A DNA stretch of 39,541 bases, taken from an uncultured Clostridia bacterium. Its GTDB lineage: Bacteria; Bacillota; Clostridia; Christensenellales; UBA1242. The notes under the pieces are model-generated. The model ran no database searches. It saw only the letters and a list, made by a program, of their open reading frames with translations, and was not told the DNA's origin. Location: positions 1 to 39,541 of the forward strand of contig CAMLSW010000006.1 in the NCBI GenBank assembly GCA_946484195.1, written 5' to 3'. A program made the position numbers and the translations under genes. Each line of letters begins with the position of its first letter. The first letter of the stretch is position 1. Positions 8,757-21,800 of this stretch are shown in pieces.

Positions 8757-10232
8757 ATGGCACAAATAAATATTCAAAATTTAACATTTTCTTATGATGG
8801 CAACTATGAAAACATCTTTGAAAATGTCAGTTTTTCTTTTGATACCGATTGGAAAATTGGTTTGATTGGGAGAAATGGAAGAGGAAAAACTACCTTTTTA
8901 AACTTGCTCTTAGGCAAATTGAAATATAATGGAAAAATAGTCACATCTACGCATTTTGATTATTTCCCATATGAAGTAAAACATAAAGAGAAGATGGTGA
9001 TTGACTTGCTTGAAGAGGTTAGTCCGGAAATAGAGCTTTGGGAGACAATGAAAAATTTTAAAGATTTGGACTTGGATGAAAACTGCCTTTATCAGCGTTT
9101 TGAAACCCTCTCAAATGGAGAACAAACCAAATTACTTCTTGCTATTTTATTTGCTAAAGAAAACAATTTTTTGCTTATAGATGAACCGACAAATCATCTT
9201 GACTATAAAAGTCAAGAATGCGTTAAAAATTTTTTAAGTAAGCAGAAGGGATTTATAATTGTTTCACATAGTAGAGAATTAATTGATTGCTGTGTTGACC
9301 ACATAATTTCTATTAATAAAAATGATATAGAAATTCAAAAAGGCAATTTTTCAACTTGGTGGAAAAACAGACAAAACCAAGATAACTTTGAACTTATGCA
9401 AAATGAGCGATTGAAAAAAGATATATTAAAATTGCAGGAAAGCGCAAAAGAGAGACTGGAATGGGCGACTCAAGTTGAAAATAGTAAAAACAAGCGTGTT
9501 TCAGGACTGCGACCTGATAAAGGTTATATTGGACACAAAGCTGCAAGAATGGCAAAAAGTGCTAAAGCTATTGAACAAAGAAAAAACAAAGCCATAGAAG
9601 AAAAAGAAAAACTGCTTAAAAACATAGAAAAACAAGACGATTTGTTTTTAAATTCTATAAAAATCAAAAAAGAAACAATGATATTAGTTAAAGACTTATC
9701 TATTTTTTATGATAACAAGGAAGTTGCAAAGAATATTAATTTTGATGTTGAATATGGCGATAAGCTTGCTGTATGTGGAGCCAATGGTAGCGGGAAAACA
9801 AGCCTACTTAAAATTTTGTGTGGCGACGATATTAAACATACTGGGGACATCTATAAAGATAGAGAATTAAAGATTTCTTATGTAAGTCAGCAATATGAAT
9901 GGACAGGAGGAAATTTAATAGAATTTGCGAAAGAGCTTAAGTTAGACCAAACAAGATTTTTTACAATGCTTTTTAAACTAGGCTTTAAGCGTGAACAGTT
10001 CAATTCTGATATAAAAAAATTCAGCGAAGGGGAAAAGAAAAAAATTTTAATAGCTAAAAGTCTATGCGAAGAGGCAAATTTATACATTTGGGATGAACCG
10101 CTAAATTATATTGATGTTATTTCACGCTTGCAAATAGAACAGCTATTAAAAAACACAAGTATAACGCTTATTTTTGTTGAACACGATATGACGTTTGTTA
10201 AAAATATCGCAAATAAAGTAGTAAATATTTAA
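8757..10232 (+). CDS. ABC-F family ATPase, ribosomal-protection type (Lsa/Vga/CplR-like)
   Basis: Two ABC domains (GRNGRGKTT...LSNGEQTK...LLIDEPTNHLD; GANGSGKTS...FSEGEKKK...WDEPLNYID), no TM segments, attenuator leader. Confidence 0.88.
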   Translation: MAQINIQNLTFSYDGNYENIFENVSFSFDTDWKIGLIGRNGRGKTTFLNLLLGKLKYNGKIVTSTHFDYFPYEVKHKEKMVIDLLEEVSPEIELWETMKNFKDLDLDENCLYQRFETLSNGEQTKLLLAILFAKENNFLLIDEPTNHLDYKSQECVKNFLSKQKGFIIVSHSRELIDCCVDHIISINKNDIEIQKGNFSTWWKNRQNQDNFELMQNERLKKDILKLQESAKERLEWATQVENSKNKRVSGLRPDKGYIGHKAARMAKSAKAIEQRKNKAIEEKEKLLKNIEKQDDLFLNSIKIKKETMILVKDLSIFYDNKEVAKNINFDVEYGDKLAVCGANGSGKTSLLKILCGDDIKHTGDIYKDRELKISYVSQQYEWTGGNLIEFAKELKLDQTRFFTMLFKLGFKREQFNSDIKKFSEGEKKKILIAKSLCEEANLYIWDEPLNYIDVISRLQIEQLLKNTSITLIFVEHDMTFVKNIANKVVNI

Positions 10233-10311
10233 ATATTAACAAAAAATATCAAAAGATTTTAATTTGTTTAATAAATATTGTAAAATTAATTAATAAAAAA
10301 TTGGAGGTAAT

Positions 10312-10899
10312 ATGAATTTTTCTAAAGGATATATTGTTCCGCTTAGGGATGAGGTGGAGGAAGGATATGATTATAAGGGCAAAACTGTAACAGCGAATGT
10401 CTCGTATGAAAAGATGAGGGGTATGATTTTAGATTTTATTGCCGGTCTAGTAGAGCCTTGCTTTTTTATTCTTGAACTGCCGGCTACGCGTCAGCAAGAA
10501 GAAACGCTAAGGGCAGATGATTGTGCGCCTTTTCACAGCAATGTTTATTATGCAGATGGACTTAGCAAAAAACAACTTTTAGAAATTATGAATAGTTACG
10601 GCGAAATTTTAATAAATGATGGAGTTTGCGAATTTGGCTTTGCATCACATATAACTCGCGACGAGATTTTTGTATGTAAATATAATATTGTCAAAATCTT
10701 TTCAACAAATGAGGCGATGATAAAAGGTTTGTTTGACAGACACAATATACCTCGAAGAGAAAGTTTAAAGACAGCGTGGGATACTTTTAGTCAAACCTCT
10801 CCCGGAGACAGCAAGGCTATAGAAATAGACGGACTTACTTGTTATGACTTGGTGGATAAATTAGAAAGTTTTGGCTTATATTTTGCAGAAATTAGGTGA
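10312..10899 (+). CDS. Hypothetical protein
   Basis: 195-aa ORF with RBS TTGGAGG; no family recognised. Confidence 0.75.
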   Translation: MNFSKGYIVPLRDEVEEGYDYKGKTVTANVSYEKMRGMILDFIAGLVEPCFFILELPATRQQEETLRADDCAPFHSNVYYADGLSKKQLLEIMNSYGEILINDGVCEFGFASHITRDEIFVCKYNIVKIFSTNEAMIKGLFDRHNIPRRESLKTAWDTFSQTSPGDSKAIEIDGLTCYDLVDKLESFGLYFAEIR

Positions 10900-11370
10900 T
10901 TTTTGGCGTTTTTTATCAATAAATTGCTAGTTTTTGTTTAAATTACTAAGAAAATTGATTCATTTTTCTGTTTTTGTATCGGGGTAAATTAAAAGAGGGA
11001 ATAGCAAAAATTGTGTGTTTTGTGGTGAAAAGTTTGACATAATATTTTGTTATTTTTATAATATTTGTGGGAGAAGTAAAGGCGTTAAAAGTGAAGTTTT
11101 TATAGACGTCAAAAATTTTTAGTATATTCATTTTCTGGCATAATGGCATTATGAGCTATAACTATAAAATTGTGAGAAAGCAATCGGGGTTTGACTAATA
11201 TTTGTGAGTATGCCGAATAAATAGTGTCAAAATGTTTCTGTCATATGAATCTAAGTGAGAAATCTCATAGCTATGTCATCATTGATAGAATTATTTATGA
11301 CAAGTAAATTTTATTTAATAGTAAAACTAAGGTTATAAAAACATAACTAAAAATAAACAAAGGAATTATT

Positions 11371-12072
11371 ATGAAAAATTTAGTAAAAGAAATGTTTTTT
11401 AAATATGGATATGATTTGACGGAAAGGCAGGTAGAACAATTTTGCTTGTGCTATGATTTTTTGGTGGAAGAAAATAAAAAGTACAATCTTACCGCAATAA
11501 CCGAGCCAAAAGACGTTGTTTTAAAGCACTTCATTGACAGCGTTATAGGTGAAAAATTTATCAGAAATGGTGCGAGCATAATAGATGTTGGTACGGGCGC
11601 GGGCTTCCCAGGCGTTCCACTAAAGATTGTTAGGCAAGATATAAAACTCACCTTGCTTGACAGCCTGCAAAAAAGAATAAATTTTTTAAATGAATTGCTG
11701 AAGAAACTAGGCATAAATGATGTTATTACCGTGCACGAGAGAAGTGAGGATTATTGCCAAAAGCATAGGGAGATGTTTGATGTGGCATTATCAAGGGCGG
11801 TTGCGCCAATGGTTACCCTTTCTGAGTATTTATTGCCATTTGTTAAGGTGGGTGGCAAGGTTTTGATGTATAAGGGAGCAAAACTTGAAGAGGAACTTTT
11901 AGAGAGTAGAAAAGCCATAGAAATTTTAGGCGGAAAAGTTAAGGCTTGTCATAGCTTCAGCCTCGAAGAAATAGACAGCGAAAGGTTTATACTTGAGATT
12001 GATAAAGTGAAAAGGACAGACAAAAAGTATCCGCGAGGGAAAAATCTTCCACGAGTAAAACCTTTAAAATAG
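11371..12072 (+). CDS. rsmG: 16S rRNA (guanine(527)-N(7))-methyltransferase RsmG
   Basis: NLTAITEPKDVVLKHFIDS, IDVGTGAGFPGVPLKI, RAVAPM motifs of GidB/RsmG. Confidence 0.96.
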   Translation: MKNLVKEMFFKYGYDLTERQVEQFCLCYDFLVEENKKYNLTAITEPKDVVLKHFIDSVIGEKFIRNGASIIDVGTGAGFPGVPLKIVRQDIKLTLLDSLQKRINFLNELLKKLGINDVITVHERSEDYCQKHREMFDVALSRAVAPMVTLSEYLLPFVKVGGKVLMYKGAKLEEELLESRKAIEILGGKVKACHSFSLEEIDSERFILEIDKVKRTDKKYPRGKNLPRVKPLK

Positions 12073-12117
12073 AGAATACTTGTAAAATTAAACTTTTCTT
12101 TTAGTGATAAGTTATGA

Positions 12118-12366
12118 TATCTAAATATTTATGCTGGAGATAAACCTATAAATGATAAATATTGCATTAGTGTAAAAGGTAAAAAAAGATACATAGTTCC
12201 TCTTGTGCAAGTCAATGGGAAAGTTGCAAGAATAGATGATATAGACGATTCTTGCAAAGAAGCGGTAAGACAATATAAAAATTTAACACGTTCAAAATAT
12301 ACAGGGTTTGACTTCGAGTTCAAACCATACTCATTTGAAAATACAATAAAAGATGAATTATCTTAA
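12118..12366 (+). pseudogene. Truncated gene remnant (C-terminal fragment, unknown family)
   Basis: 82-codon open frame with no ATG/GTG/TTG start: YLNIYAGDKPINDKYCISVKGKKRYIVPLVQVNGKVARIDDIDDSCKEAVRQYKNLTRSKYTGFDFEFKPYSFENTIKDELS; ends just before a terminator. Confidence 0.5.
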
Positions 12367-12369
12367 ACG

Positions 12370-12399
12370 AAAAACTAAATCAAGTAGATTTAGTTTTTT
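12370..12399. terminator. Terminator hairpin
   Basis: AAAAACTAAATC-aagta-GATTTAGTTTTTT. Confidence 0.85.
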
Positions 12400-12556
12400 G
12401 TTTCGTAATTTATCAAAATTGATAACTTTTATCGATTTTTTTGTGGTTTTTTGCATATTTTTTCTTAATTTTTGATAAATTATAGATTTTTTGTGGATTT
12501 TTAATCTTAAATTTTAGGTTAAAAGTGATAAGATTTTATTGATAAAAATTTTTATG

Positions 12557-12600
12557 TATTAGTATGCTTTGTTCGCTTATCGCATAGTATGAAAATCCCT
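12557..12600 (-). repeat. Remnant of the intergenic repeat
   Basis: ATGCTTTGTTCGCTTATCGCATAGTATGAAAATCCCT resembles copies A/B (GCTTCGCCCGCCTATCACATAGTATGAAAACCCCT). Confidence 0.6.
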
Positions 12601-12752
12601 TTTATCTAGTAAAGTAAAAATTTTTAGTTTTTTTTCTAAACAAAATAAAAGGTGAAAATAAGTTGGTTTTTTGAGAACTTAATATGGAGAAAAAATAAAA
12701 CAAAATCACACAGGCTAATTTTTGTAAAAGGCGCTTAATTTCGTCAAAATAT

Positions 12753-12782
12753 TTGCAACATTTAGTATAAATATATTATAAT
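12753..12782 (+). promoter_or_regulatory. Putative promoter of giant surface-protein gene
   Basis: TTGCAA-18bp-TATAAT. Confidence 0.5.
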
Positions 12783-12812
12783 AAATTAACAATAACTTTA
12801 TAGAGGTGTGTT

Positions 12813-15800
12813 ATGTTAAGAAAATGTCTAAAAGGTTTTTATTGCGTGGCGCTTTTGCTGTTAGCTATAGGGCTAATTTTATTTGTGCCGGGAGTGAAGA
12901 GGTCACAACTCGCACAGGCAGAGACGATGTCCACAGGTGATGACAGCCTATCACAATTATCTGGCGATGCGTGGATGGATGCGGACGTCATAACTCAGGT
13001 GACGAGTGATGACATTATGTTTATCAATGGGAATATCTCTCCAGAGGGAGATTACTATTATATTAAAACTGCGCTAGGGTTAGCGTCAGTAGCACACCAC
13101 GTCAATAATGGAGATAGAGATTATCTTTCAGGGGTGTTTCTTTTAGGTAACGACATTGATCTTCAAGGCGCCATTTGGACGCCTATTGGTACAGCAGAAC
13201 ACCCATTTAGTGGAGTCTTTGATGGAAACGGTCACAAAATATCAAATGTTGTTGTGCAGTCGGTGGGAGTACCTTCTGGGAGTGGTCAAGGGCTTTTTGG
13301 AAATATAAATAACGCGATCATCTCCGATTTGATTTTGGATGGAACCTATTCTATTTCAGAACCAACAGGTGGTACACTCGTTGGAGTTGCTACAAATAGT
13401 ATGATAGTTTCTGTACACGATAATGCTCTTGATGATGTTGGTGGGAACTCTTCAATGCAACAAATCTATACAATTGGAAGTAATTCTTCTAATGTTCAAG
13501 TGTTTTTGTCAACCGCAACTCTAGTGAGAAATTTATACTCCTACGATCCAGTGACGTCAGATGTTGTGTTTCAATATTATGTCACTGATTTAGGGACGCT
13601 TGGGAAAGTGGATAGCCAGGCAAACATAAATTTTGCTGGTTACGCTGTATATTATTTAGCTGTTAATAATACACCAACGGGAGAACCTACATATAAATAT
13701 GTTAACAATGAATTAACAAATTATTTTATTGTTTTAGTTGACAGTGATTTTGATGATTTTTCTGGTTCTCTTACATTACAAAACTCTGTATATAAAGCTA
13801 ATACCTACCCTAGTGGGTATATGAGTTTAATGATGAGAAAAAATGCTATATATTTTACACATAAACCTAAACTTCGTGAACAACTGTCTCCTACTGATAC
13901 TGAAGTCCCATATGTAATAGCGAGAGGGTACAAGGTGACTATAGAAACACCTTCAGTTGATGATTGTTATTGTGAAATAAATCTCGCGGAAGCGTATGAG
14001 ACGACAATTAACTTTAATTACAATTACGGAAATAGAATTTATCGGGCTGTTGGGTATTATTACGACTATGCCCTAGACGATATTTTTGGAGGGAATGCAT
14101 ACCTAACAGATAGACTTGGGTTTACCCTTAAATCTATTAGCACTCAGTCAAAGGGAGATATATCGCAATCACCAAGTTTTTACTATAACTATCCAAGCTA
14201 TCCAAGTGATACAGTAAATTTTGAGTGGGCTCCACTTAATGATAGGGCCTTTGATTTCTATTTTCTTGTTGATAGCGAAAGTTACGCAAACGGAAGTTTG
14301 ACTTATGCGGATGTAAGTTCAGCTATAGGTGGCGTTAGTGTAAACAAGGGGTCGCTTGACACAAACCTTGTTGCAACAAATGGCAGATATACCGTTAAAG
14401 GGCTTACTTCTGACGACAACAACTTGTCAAATGAGGTCACCTTAACCTTTACCATAGACGCAGGCTATGAAATAGCCGTTGTGGGTGAAAATGGAGTTCA
14501 AGAGAGCCTTGTTATAAATGAAGATGATATAAATAACGGCTTTGATGGAAACAGCAACTATGTTTACAGCAAGACGAGCGGAATTTATCTTAACTTTACA
14601 AATTTTACAGGCGAGGGTTCAAGTTACAACTCTGCTAATGCCAATAATGACAGTTATTGCCAGGTTAGCGCAAGTGGAAGCGTAAGAAATACAAGCGGAA
14701 GCGGGGTTGTAAGCAGTCGCGAAGAGCGAACTTACAGCGTAACGATATCAAATATTGCTGGCACAACAGGCAATGTCTACATTGTTGTCAAGAGAGCGGC
14801 TCAAGAGATAAATGTTGTAACCTCAGTTTACGCATTTGAGGACGCAGACCTTGACAGCTTTGCTTATATCTATGGCGGTGTTGAATATCGAGAAAATTCT
14901 TTCTATATCAAGGGTGGTATAGGTCAGACCGTTGAGATAACCTTGAGAATTGACGATGATGTCAACTACTTTGTGCTTAGCTCCAACACAGGCACAAGTT
15001 CACTTACCGCAACACAGGTGCCAGTTGATGGTGGTAGACAAATGACGGTCAACGGGCGTACCTATTATTCCTATGTGACCTTTAGAATTACCATAAATAA
15101 CCTTGAAGAGGGTATGACCTTTAATGTCGGTATCGGTGGACTTCGCTCATACTTTAAGTTTGAAGTTCAAGACGGGGAAGGCAATATTTTGACTCCTAGT
15201 GATGTTGACAATTCGACAAAGGGAATATCGGCGGTTGTAAACGATATTGACGGCGTCGGTTTGAATGGTACGGGACTTCTTGAAGTGAGAGGCATTGAAG
15301 GGGTGCTAGCTGACTATGTCGGCATTGTTACAAACGGCTATTATACGCCAACTCATATAACGATAAATCATAATGGTCAAGGCAATGTTATAACAAATGC
15401 CGTGCTTGAATTTAACGAGATGACTGGCAGATATGAATGGGGAGCAACTTCGCCGGCGCAAAATGTCTTTAATCAGATTTATCAGGGCGGTCAAGATGTC
15501 GACTTTATCATAACTATTACGGTGGCACAGACCGAGTACAAGCTTGGCTGGGAAAACTTTACCTTCAACATCTCAAACGGGGAGTCGGTGACGAGGTATA
15601 CAGGACGCGACAACTTAGATTTCCTTGACGACCTATTCTCGCTCAGCTTTACCTCAAATGCCTTTGTTCCAGGGCAGAGCGGAAGGGTGACCTTGACGCT
15701 TACCGACCTAGGACTTGCTCTTCTCTATGGTGACACTGACAGCTTTAATGCAAGCAGTATAAACGGCTTTGATGACACGGTCAATGACGGCTATCTTGCA

Positions 15801-18800
15801 ACCACTATTGACAGCGTCGATGTGACAAATGTAAACACTGGCGTTTGGGCATTTGACTTCACAAGCGGAACCTTTGATTTTGACTTTAATTTTGACTTTA
15901 CTTATAAAGAGGTTACAATAAACGCAAACGGGCTTGTCCTTAACGGCTCTTATGCACCAATAGACGTGACAGAGGATTTGTTTATAGGAAATAGCGGAAG
16001 TTTTAGATATAACTATACAATCTCAGACGGGCAAGGGCAGGTTAGCCTTGCAAATGCAGGTTTTGGTGGAATACAAATTCACACTCAGTATTATAACCTT
16101 GGCTGGTACCTCAAAAATGGCGAGGTGGTGACGATTGCAAATGGCAATTATAACGATATCGTCACAAATGCCAACTTGCTTTCGGCATATCAAGACTTTT
16201 CAAGGACTAGCAACGCCTCAAACTTTGCTGTCAACGTTCAAGCAATCGTCTCGCCAAGAACAGTTACCCTTAATTATGATGGTGGCAACGCTCAAAAAGG
16301 TCAGCTTATCGAAGTTGATTTGACAAGCGACACTATCACCTACTCAAACGGGGTGACTTTAAAGCAGGCGTACAGAAACAAGGGTTACACCTTTGCAAAT
16401 TATAGCTATACAATCGGCACAACTAATTTTACGGCAAACGCAGGAGCAAACTTTGTTATCACAGGACTCAACTTTGCAAACCTCTTCGGCAGTGGCAGTT
16501 TGCTTCAAACTTGGACGAGCTTTGTCGATGAGAGCGCGCTTGCAACCTCATCTGCGACAAATTTGACGCTCGTTTCTAATTGGAATGTTATCAAATACAA
16601 CCTCATTATCGATGGAACTACTGTTCAGTCAGCGCTTGAAATTGGCGATGAGATACGCTTTATCGCAAATGACCCAAGCCTTAAAAACGGGCAGGGTGTA
16701 TACCACATATTTAGAGAGGGCATTGAGGTTGCCTCGTACAATGGCGGAGTGCTTGGCGGATACACTGCGGGCGGTTTTGAACTTAGCCTTGAGGGCAGAC
16801 TTTCAGCAAATATTGACGGCGACTACGCCTCAATCTTGTTTGACGGAAATAACTTTGACACCCTCATTGGCACAAATTATGACACCCTTCGCAGTATCAC
16901 TGCATCAACGCTTAGAGCAGCCTCAAGCTATAAGGTTTACATAGAAAGCTCTCAGTATTTTGATGTCACTGTAAGTGGCAGTGGTAGCAATTTCGGTCAA
17001 GATGAGAACGGTGTTTACGTTGTTGTAACCTATAACGCTCTTCCAAGCGTGCTTGACAAGAACAGTGAGGACTTTCTTTTTAACACCTCATCTATAACAG
17101 GCAAGAACATCACGATTACTCGCGTTGGATACAACTTTGAAGGCGACTTTTACAACTTTGACCCTACTGAAATTTTTGATAACCTAACAGATATTACAAT
17201 CAGCCCTATCTTTACAAAATCTAATGTCTCGGCAGGCGAGGCAACTATTGCGTTTAGTGATGACTCGACGGGCGCAAACTTCTTCCTTCTAAATAGCCAC
17301 GATATCACAATCGGTTCGCTTATAGATTTTGCCAACCTTGAAGACGATAGCGATGACATTACAATCTCACTTACCGAAGATGTAATTATGCTTTCAAATG
17401 GCGACCAGGTGAGCGGATATGGCTTTGCGCTTGTAAAAGATGGGCAAACAACATACTATGAAGGCAATACCTTTAATATCAACAATATTTATGAGGATGG
17501 ACTATATTCAATTTACTTCTATATAGACCTCATAGACACCTTGCACAACTCAAGTGAAAATTATAGCTATAGACTTGGCTCATCAAGCCTCACTTTCACA
17601 ATGAACAAAAATGCCTTTGGCTTTGATAGCAATTTTGTATCGGCATACAACGGCACAAGCGAGTTTGTTCCAACCCTTTCAAGCGAAGGTTATAGCAATG
17701 TAAACGACTACGGCAATGTTTACCTTGTGTACGGCTTTGATGGCGAGGCAAGCGAAGAGGAGAGAGTGACCTTTAACACTGACGACTTCTTTAGAAGTTA
17801 TGTGCTGTCAGGTGGCGACTACAATGTTGGCGAAGATAAAGATTTAATTCTCACTATTGACAGCGGTTACTTCACTCAAGTTACAAATATTGGCGGAGTT
17901 GCAGTCAACTCTTCAACCAACTTTGCAAACCTTATCAGCGGAGTTGTGGTAAATGGCAGTGATTACACCTACACTCTTGAGGATGGAGCGACTATTGTTA
18001 GGGCTAGGTTTATAATCAGCTTTGGCAACACCTCAACCTATTACTTTGACGGCGTAACACTGATTGTCTACACTCACGATGGCAACAATAGAACCTTCCA
18101 AATAGGAAGAGAGTATTTTAGCTACAACCTTTCGCGCATTGTCTATACTGGCGATGCGGTTGACAGCGATACCACCTTCACAGGCGCAAATAGAGGGGTG
18201 TTTGCTGTTGAGGGCCTGACAATTGACGGACAGGCGTATGATGGCAATAAAGATAGCAGTTTTGAGTATGTCCTTGATGGTCAATTTAGACTACTTAGCT
18301 CTGCTAGTGCAATTAAAAATTACTACTCAACAAGATATTTGACTGCAACGAACGGAGTGCTTAACGACGCCCTTCTTCAAGACTATAGCGGGCTTGTAGA
18401 TGGACTTTATTTGACAGGTGTCTATGTAGACGGCGGCGAAGTCATAGTTACAGGCAGTCAATTTACCTATGATATTGACGACAACGTCATCTTTAGCGTT
18501 GTAAATAACGACACAGAAAACCTTCAAATCTTTGTGAATAGAGAGATGCTAACCTCTCACACACTTAGCTATAGCGTTGCAGTTTCATTGACAAATGAAA
18601 GGCTCAGCCACTTGACACTTCTCACTTTTGGCACTTCTCCAAATGGCAGAGACTATGACGAGATGTTAAGTTCAGATTTCTCTGACCCAGGCTCAAACGC
18701 CGACCCTTATCAAGTGTTTACAATGGCGACAGATTCTCAAGATAGCAACCTCTATGCAATCTTGACTGATGTACGCAAACTTTCATTTAATTATAACGGC

Positions 18801-21800
18801 GGACATAACGCTAGCGGGCAATCAAGTGAAATCATTTATCTATCTTATTCTAGCGCAGGTGGAGAGTATATTTTAGACAATCCAAGCTATGACTATAGCG
18901 GACTTACTTTCAATGGTTACTTCTACTCTGCAAATGGTCTTACCGCTGAGCAGAGCGGTGAGGACGCCTATAGGTTTGTCTCACTCGATGGTGGCTCGCA
19001 AGTAGAACTCATTGCGCTTTGGGAGCTTACCGGCGTAGATTACAGCCTTGTCAGTGATAGTCTCGACCTCAAAGCAAGCCTTAGCTCACAAGAGATTGAA
19101 GCTACAAGCTTTGTATCACCTAAGGCGCTCACTGGTGGAAGCTATAACTTCACCTTAACTAAAAAAGATGACCCTAGTGTGAGTTTTAGCTCTAGCGATA
19201 GCTTTACTTTTGCAGATTCGACGGGCAGAGTTCCAACCTCGCTTGGAGGTGAATATATCCTTACTATCACTTTGACTTTTACAAATGCCTACCAAGCAGG
19301 GCAGACCATAAGCCAAGATGTTGATGTGACTATAAATATAGAGGAAAGCACCATAGGCATAGTAGGACAGAACGTTTTAACCTTCAATAATGCCGACCGC
19401 AAGAGTGATATAACACTGCAAATAAGATTGAATGGTACGCCTTCCCCTCAAATGACACTTACAAGCCTTTTACAAACAGGTCTTGCAAGCTATGGCGTTG
19501 ATGTGACGATTTCACCAAATAATGAGATTAGAAATGCAGGGCAATACACTGTATCACTCTCAATCAATAGCGCATATGCAGAGTTCTTTGAGATTGAAAA
19601 TGGCTTTGGACAGATGCAGGTTACTATCAATAAATTTGACTTGACGCTCGCTGACTATGCAAGTCAAATTGAGGTTTATAAATTCTTTGGGCAAAGTGAC
19701 CCAAATCCTATAAGAGATACCATAACAATATCTCTTGTAAATACAGACAGCGTTGAGCTTAACTTTACAAGGCAGGCAGGCGAGTCGATTGGTAACCACC
19801 TTCTTCTTACCGCCACCTTGACAGACCCAACAGATATAAACAACTACAATCTCATTACCGATGGCTTTGTTGCTTACTTTGTAATCCGAGTGCCAGACAA
19901 TGGCTTGTTTGTAAGACTTGATGGCAATCTAACCTACACCTACAATGGCGAGGCGTTAACCTCACTTAGCACAAGGTATAACAGCGATACTCAAAAGTTT
20001 GAAGTATACGGCTTTGAAGGAAGCGAGCAGGTTAGTCAATCGTTTAGCCTTTACTACCTAAGTGATGGCGAAGAGATTGAGGTTCCTATTTCAGAAAGAG
20101 AAACCTATGCTAGATATATCACCTTTAACTCATCTTCTGCAGGCAAAAATGTAGGCACCTATGAGTTTAGCGTAAGCTTGTCAAGCGAAGGACAAAGCGC
20201 TGGCTGGAGCGAAGCTAATATTGACACAAATTCAATAGCGCAAGATTACAACACTATCACAGTTACCAAGAGGACGATTACCTTAAACGCTATTAGCAAG
20301 ACTTTTGACCAATCAAACGCCTTCACCTTTAGTATGTTTGCTCAAAATAGCGGTGTAAGCGCTGATATATTAAACTATGTAGAAGGCGACAACATTATCA
20401 TAAACGGCGTAGCGGATAGCGAACTTGCAGGGCGAAGGGATATTGAAGAGATTGCCCTAGATAGCTTAAGCGATGCAAATTACATCTTAGAGCTTGCAAG
20501 CGGACTTCAAATTTTGATATTGCCGTCGATAGAAACAGTTGATGTAGTCACCAATATCACTTCTATAGAATACGGTTCACTTAGACAAGATGATGTGCTA
20601 ACAATAATCTTGACAGAATTCCCGCTTGTATTCAATGGTGGCGATATTAATTCAAGCTATCTTAATGTGGCAGGTTATCAATTTGTTTCACCATCCTTCT
20701 CAACAGGTGGCTACCTTGAGGTAGGCTCTAATGCAATCACAATCACCCTAACTTCAATAAACTACACCTTTGGCGGAGATGTCTTAGATGAAGGGCAGGT
20801 TTATCAGACAACTGTAACAATTTCTTTTGAGGTTACAAAGCTTGATATAACGATAAACAACTCTGAAGTTCAAATAACAAAAGAATATGACAGCACTAGC
20901 GAGATTGGCGAAGATAACCTTAATCAAGTTGTCAACGGACAGACAAGCCCATACCTATCTGACGGACTTTTAAGCGGTGATGTCATCCGTATTATAGGCG
21001 GGCAGTATTACGATAGCACGGTCGGCAACAATAAGAAAATTATATCACTTGTATTTGACAGCACTCTTGATGACTCAAACAACTATACAATAACCTATCC
21101 AGTCTTGGTAGGTTCTATAACAAACCATATTATAACCTTCAATGTAAATGCAACTACCGAGCATATCGACCTCGTCACTGACGGCGCCTTCGTTGAGGAT
21201 GGACTCAGCCCACTTGTGCAAGAGACTTTCTTTACTTTTGAATATCCAAATGTGCTTACAGGGCTTGAGCTATTGTCACAGATGGAGCTTCCTACAAGAA
21301 CAGGCTACACCGCATCTGGCTGGGCATATATGGAGGACGGCGAGTATATACCTATAACTGTCGACAACATACAGACGCTTATCAGAGAGGTTGCCTTAGA
21401 TGAGGCTAACATCGATGAGACGATAACCATCTATGTTATCTGGCAAATAGATAACTATCAAATCACAGTTTTAGGTGAGGGCGTTGAAAGCTATGAAGTG
21501 ACCGGGCAATATTATAATAACCTTTCAGAGAGCGCAAGATACTTTAGCGACATTGAAATAAACTTTACTATATCAAAAGGCTATAAGATAGCAAGATATG
21601 AGGTTAATGGTAGATATTCAAGAGCTGTACTTGACGATGTTGGCGGGTCTAATGGTAGCGCTCAAGTTTATGGCGTTGGCTCTGACCTTGAAATTACAGC
21701 TTTTACAAGCGAGATTGAGGTCACCTTTGATATTGACACAAACATCCCAGATTACACCTCACGCACCGATTCAAATAGGACATATTTCACTTACGACTAC

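Noticed and set aside
12129-12323. Minus-strand 64-aa ORF
   Set aside because: The plus-strand frame of the same interval has more protein-like sequence and ends before a terminator; the antisense ORF lacks motifs.
2389-12800. Replication origin (DnaA-box cluster) in the AT-rich spacers
   Set aside because: parAB, parS and rsmG suggest oriC proximity, but I could not find convincing TTATCCACA-type clusters by eye and dnaA is absent.
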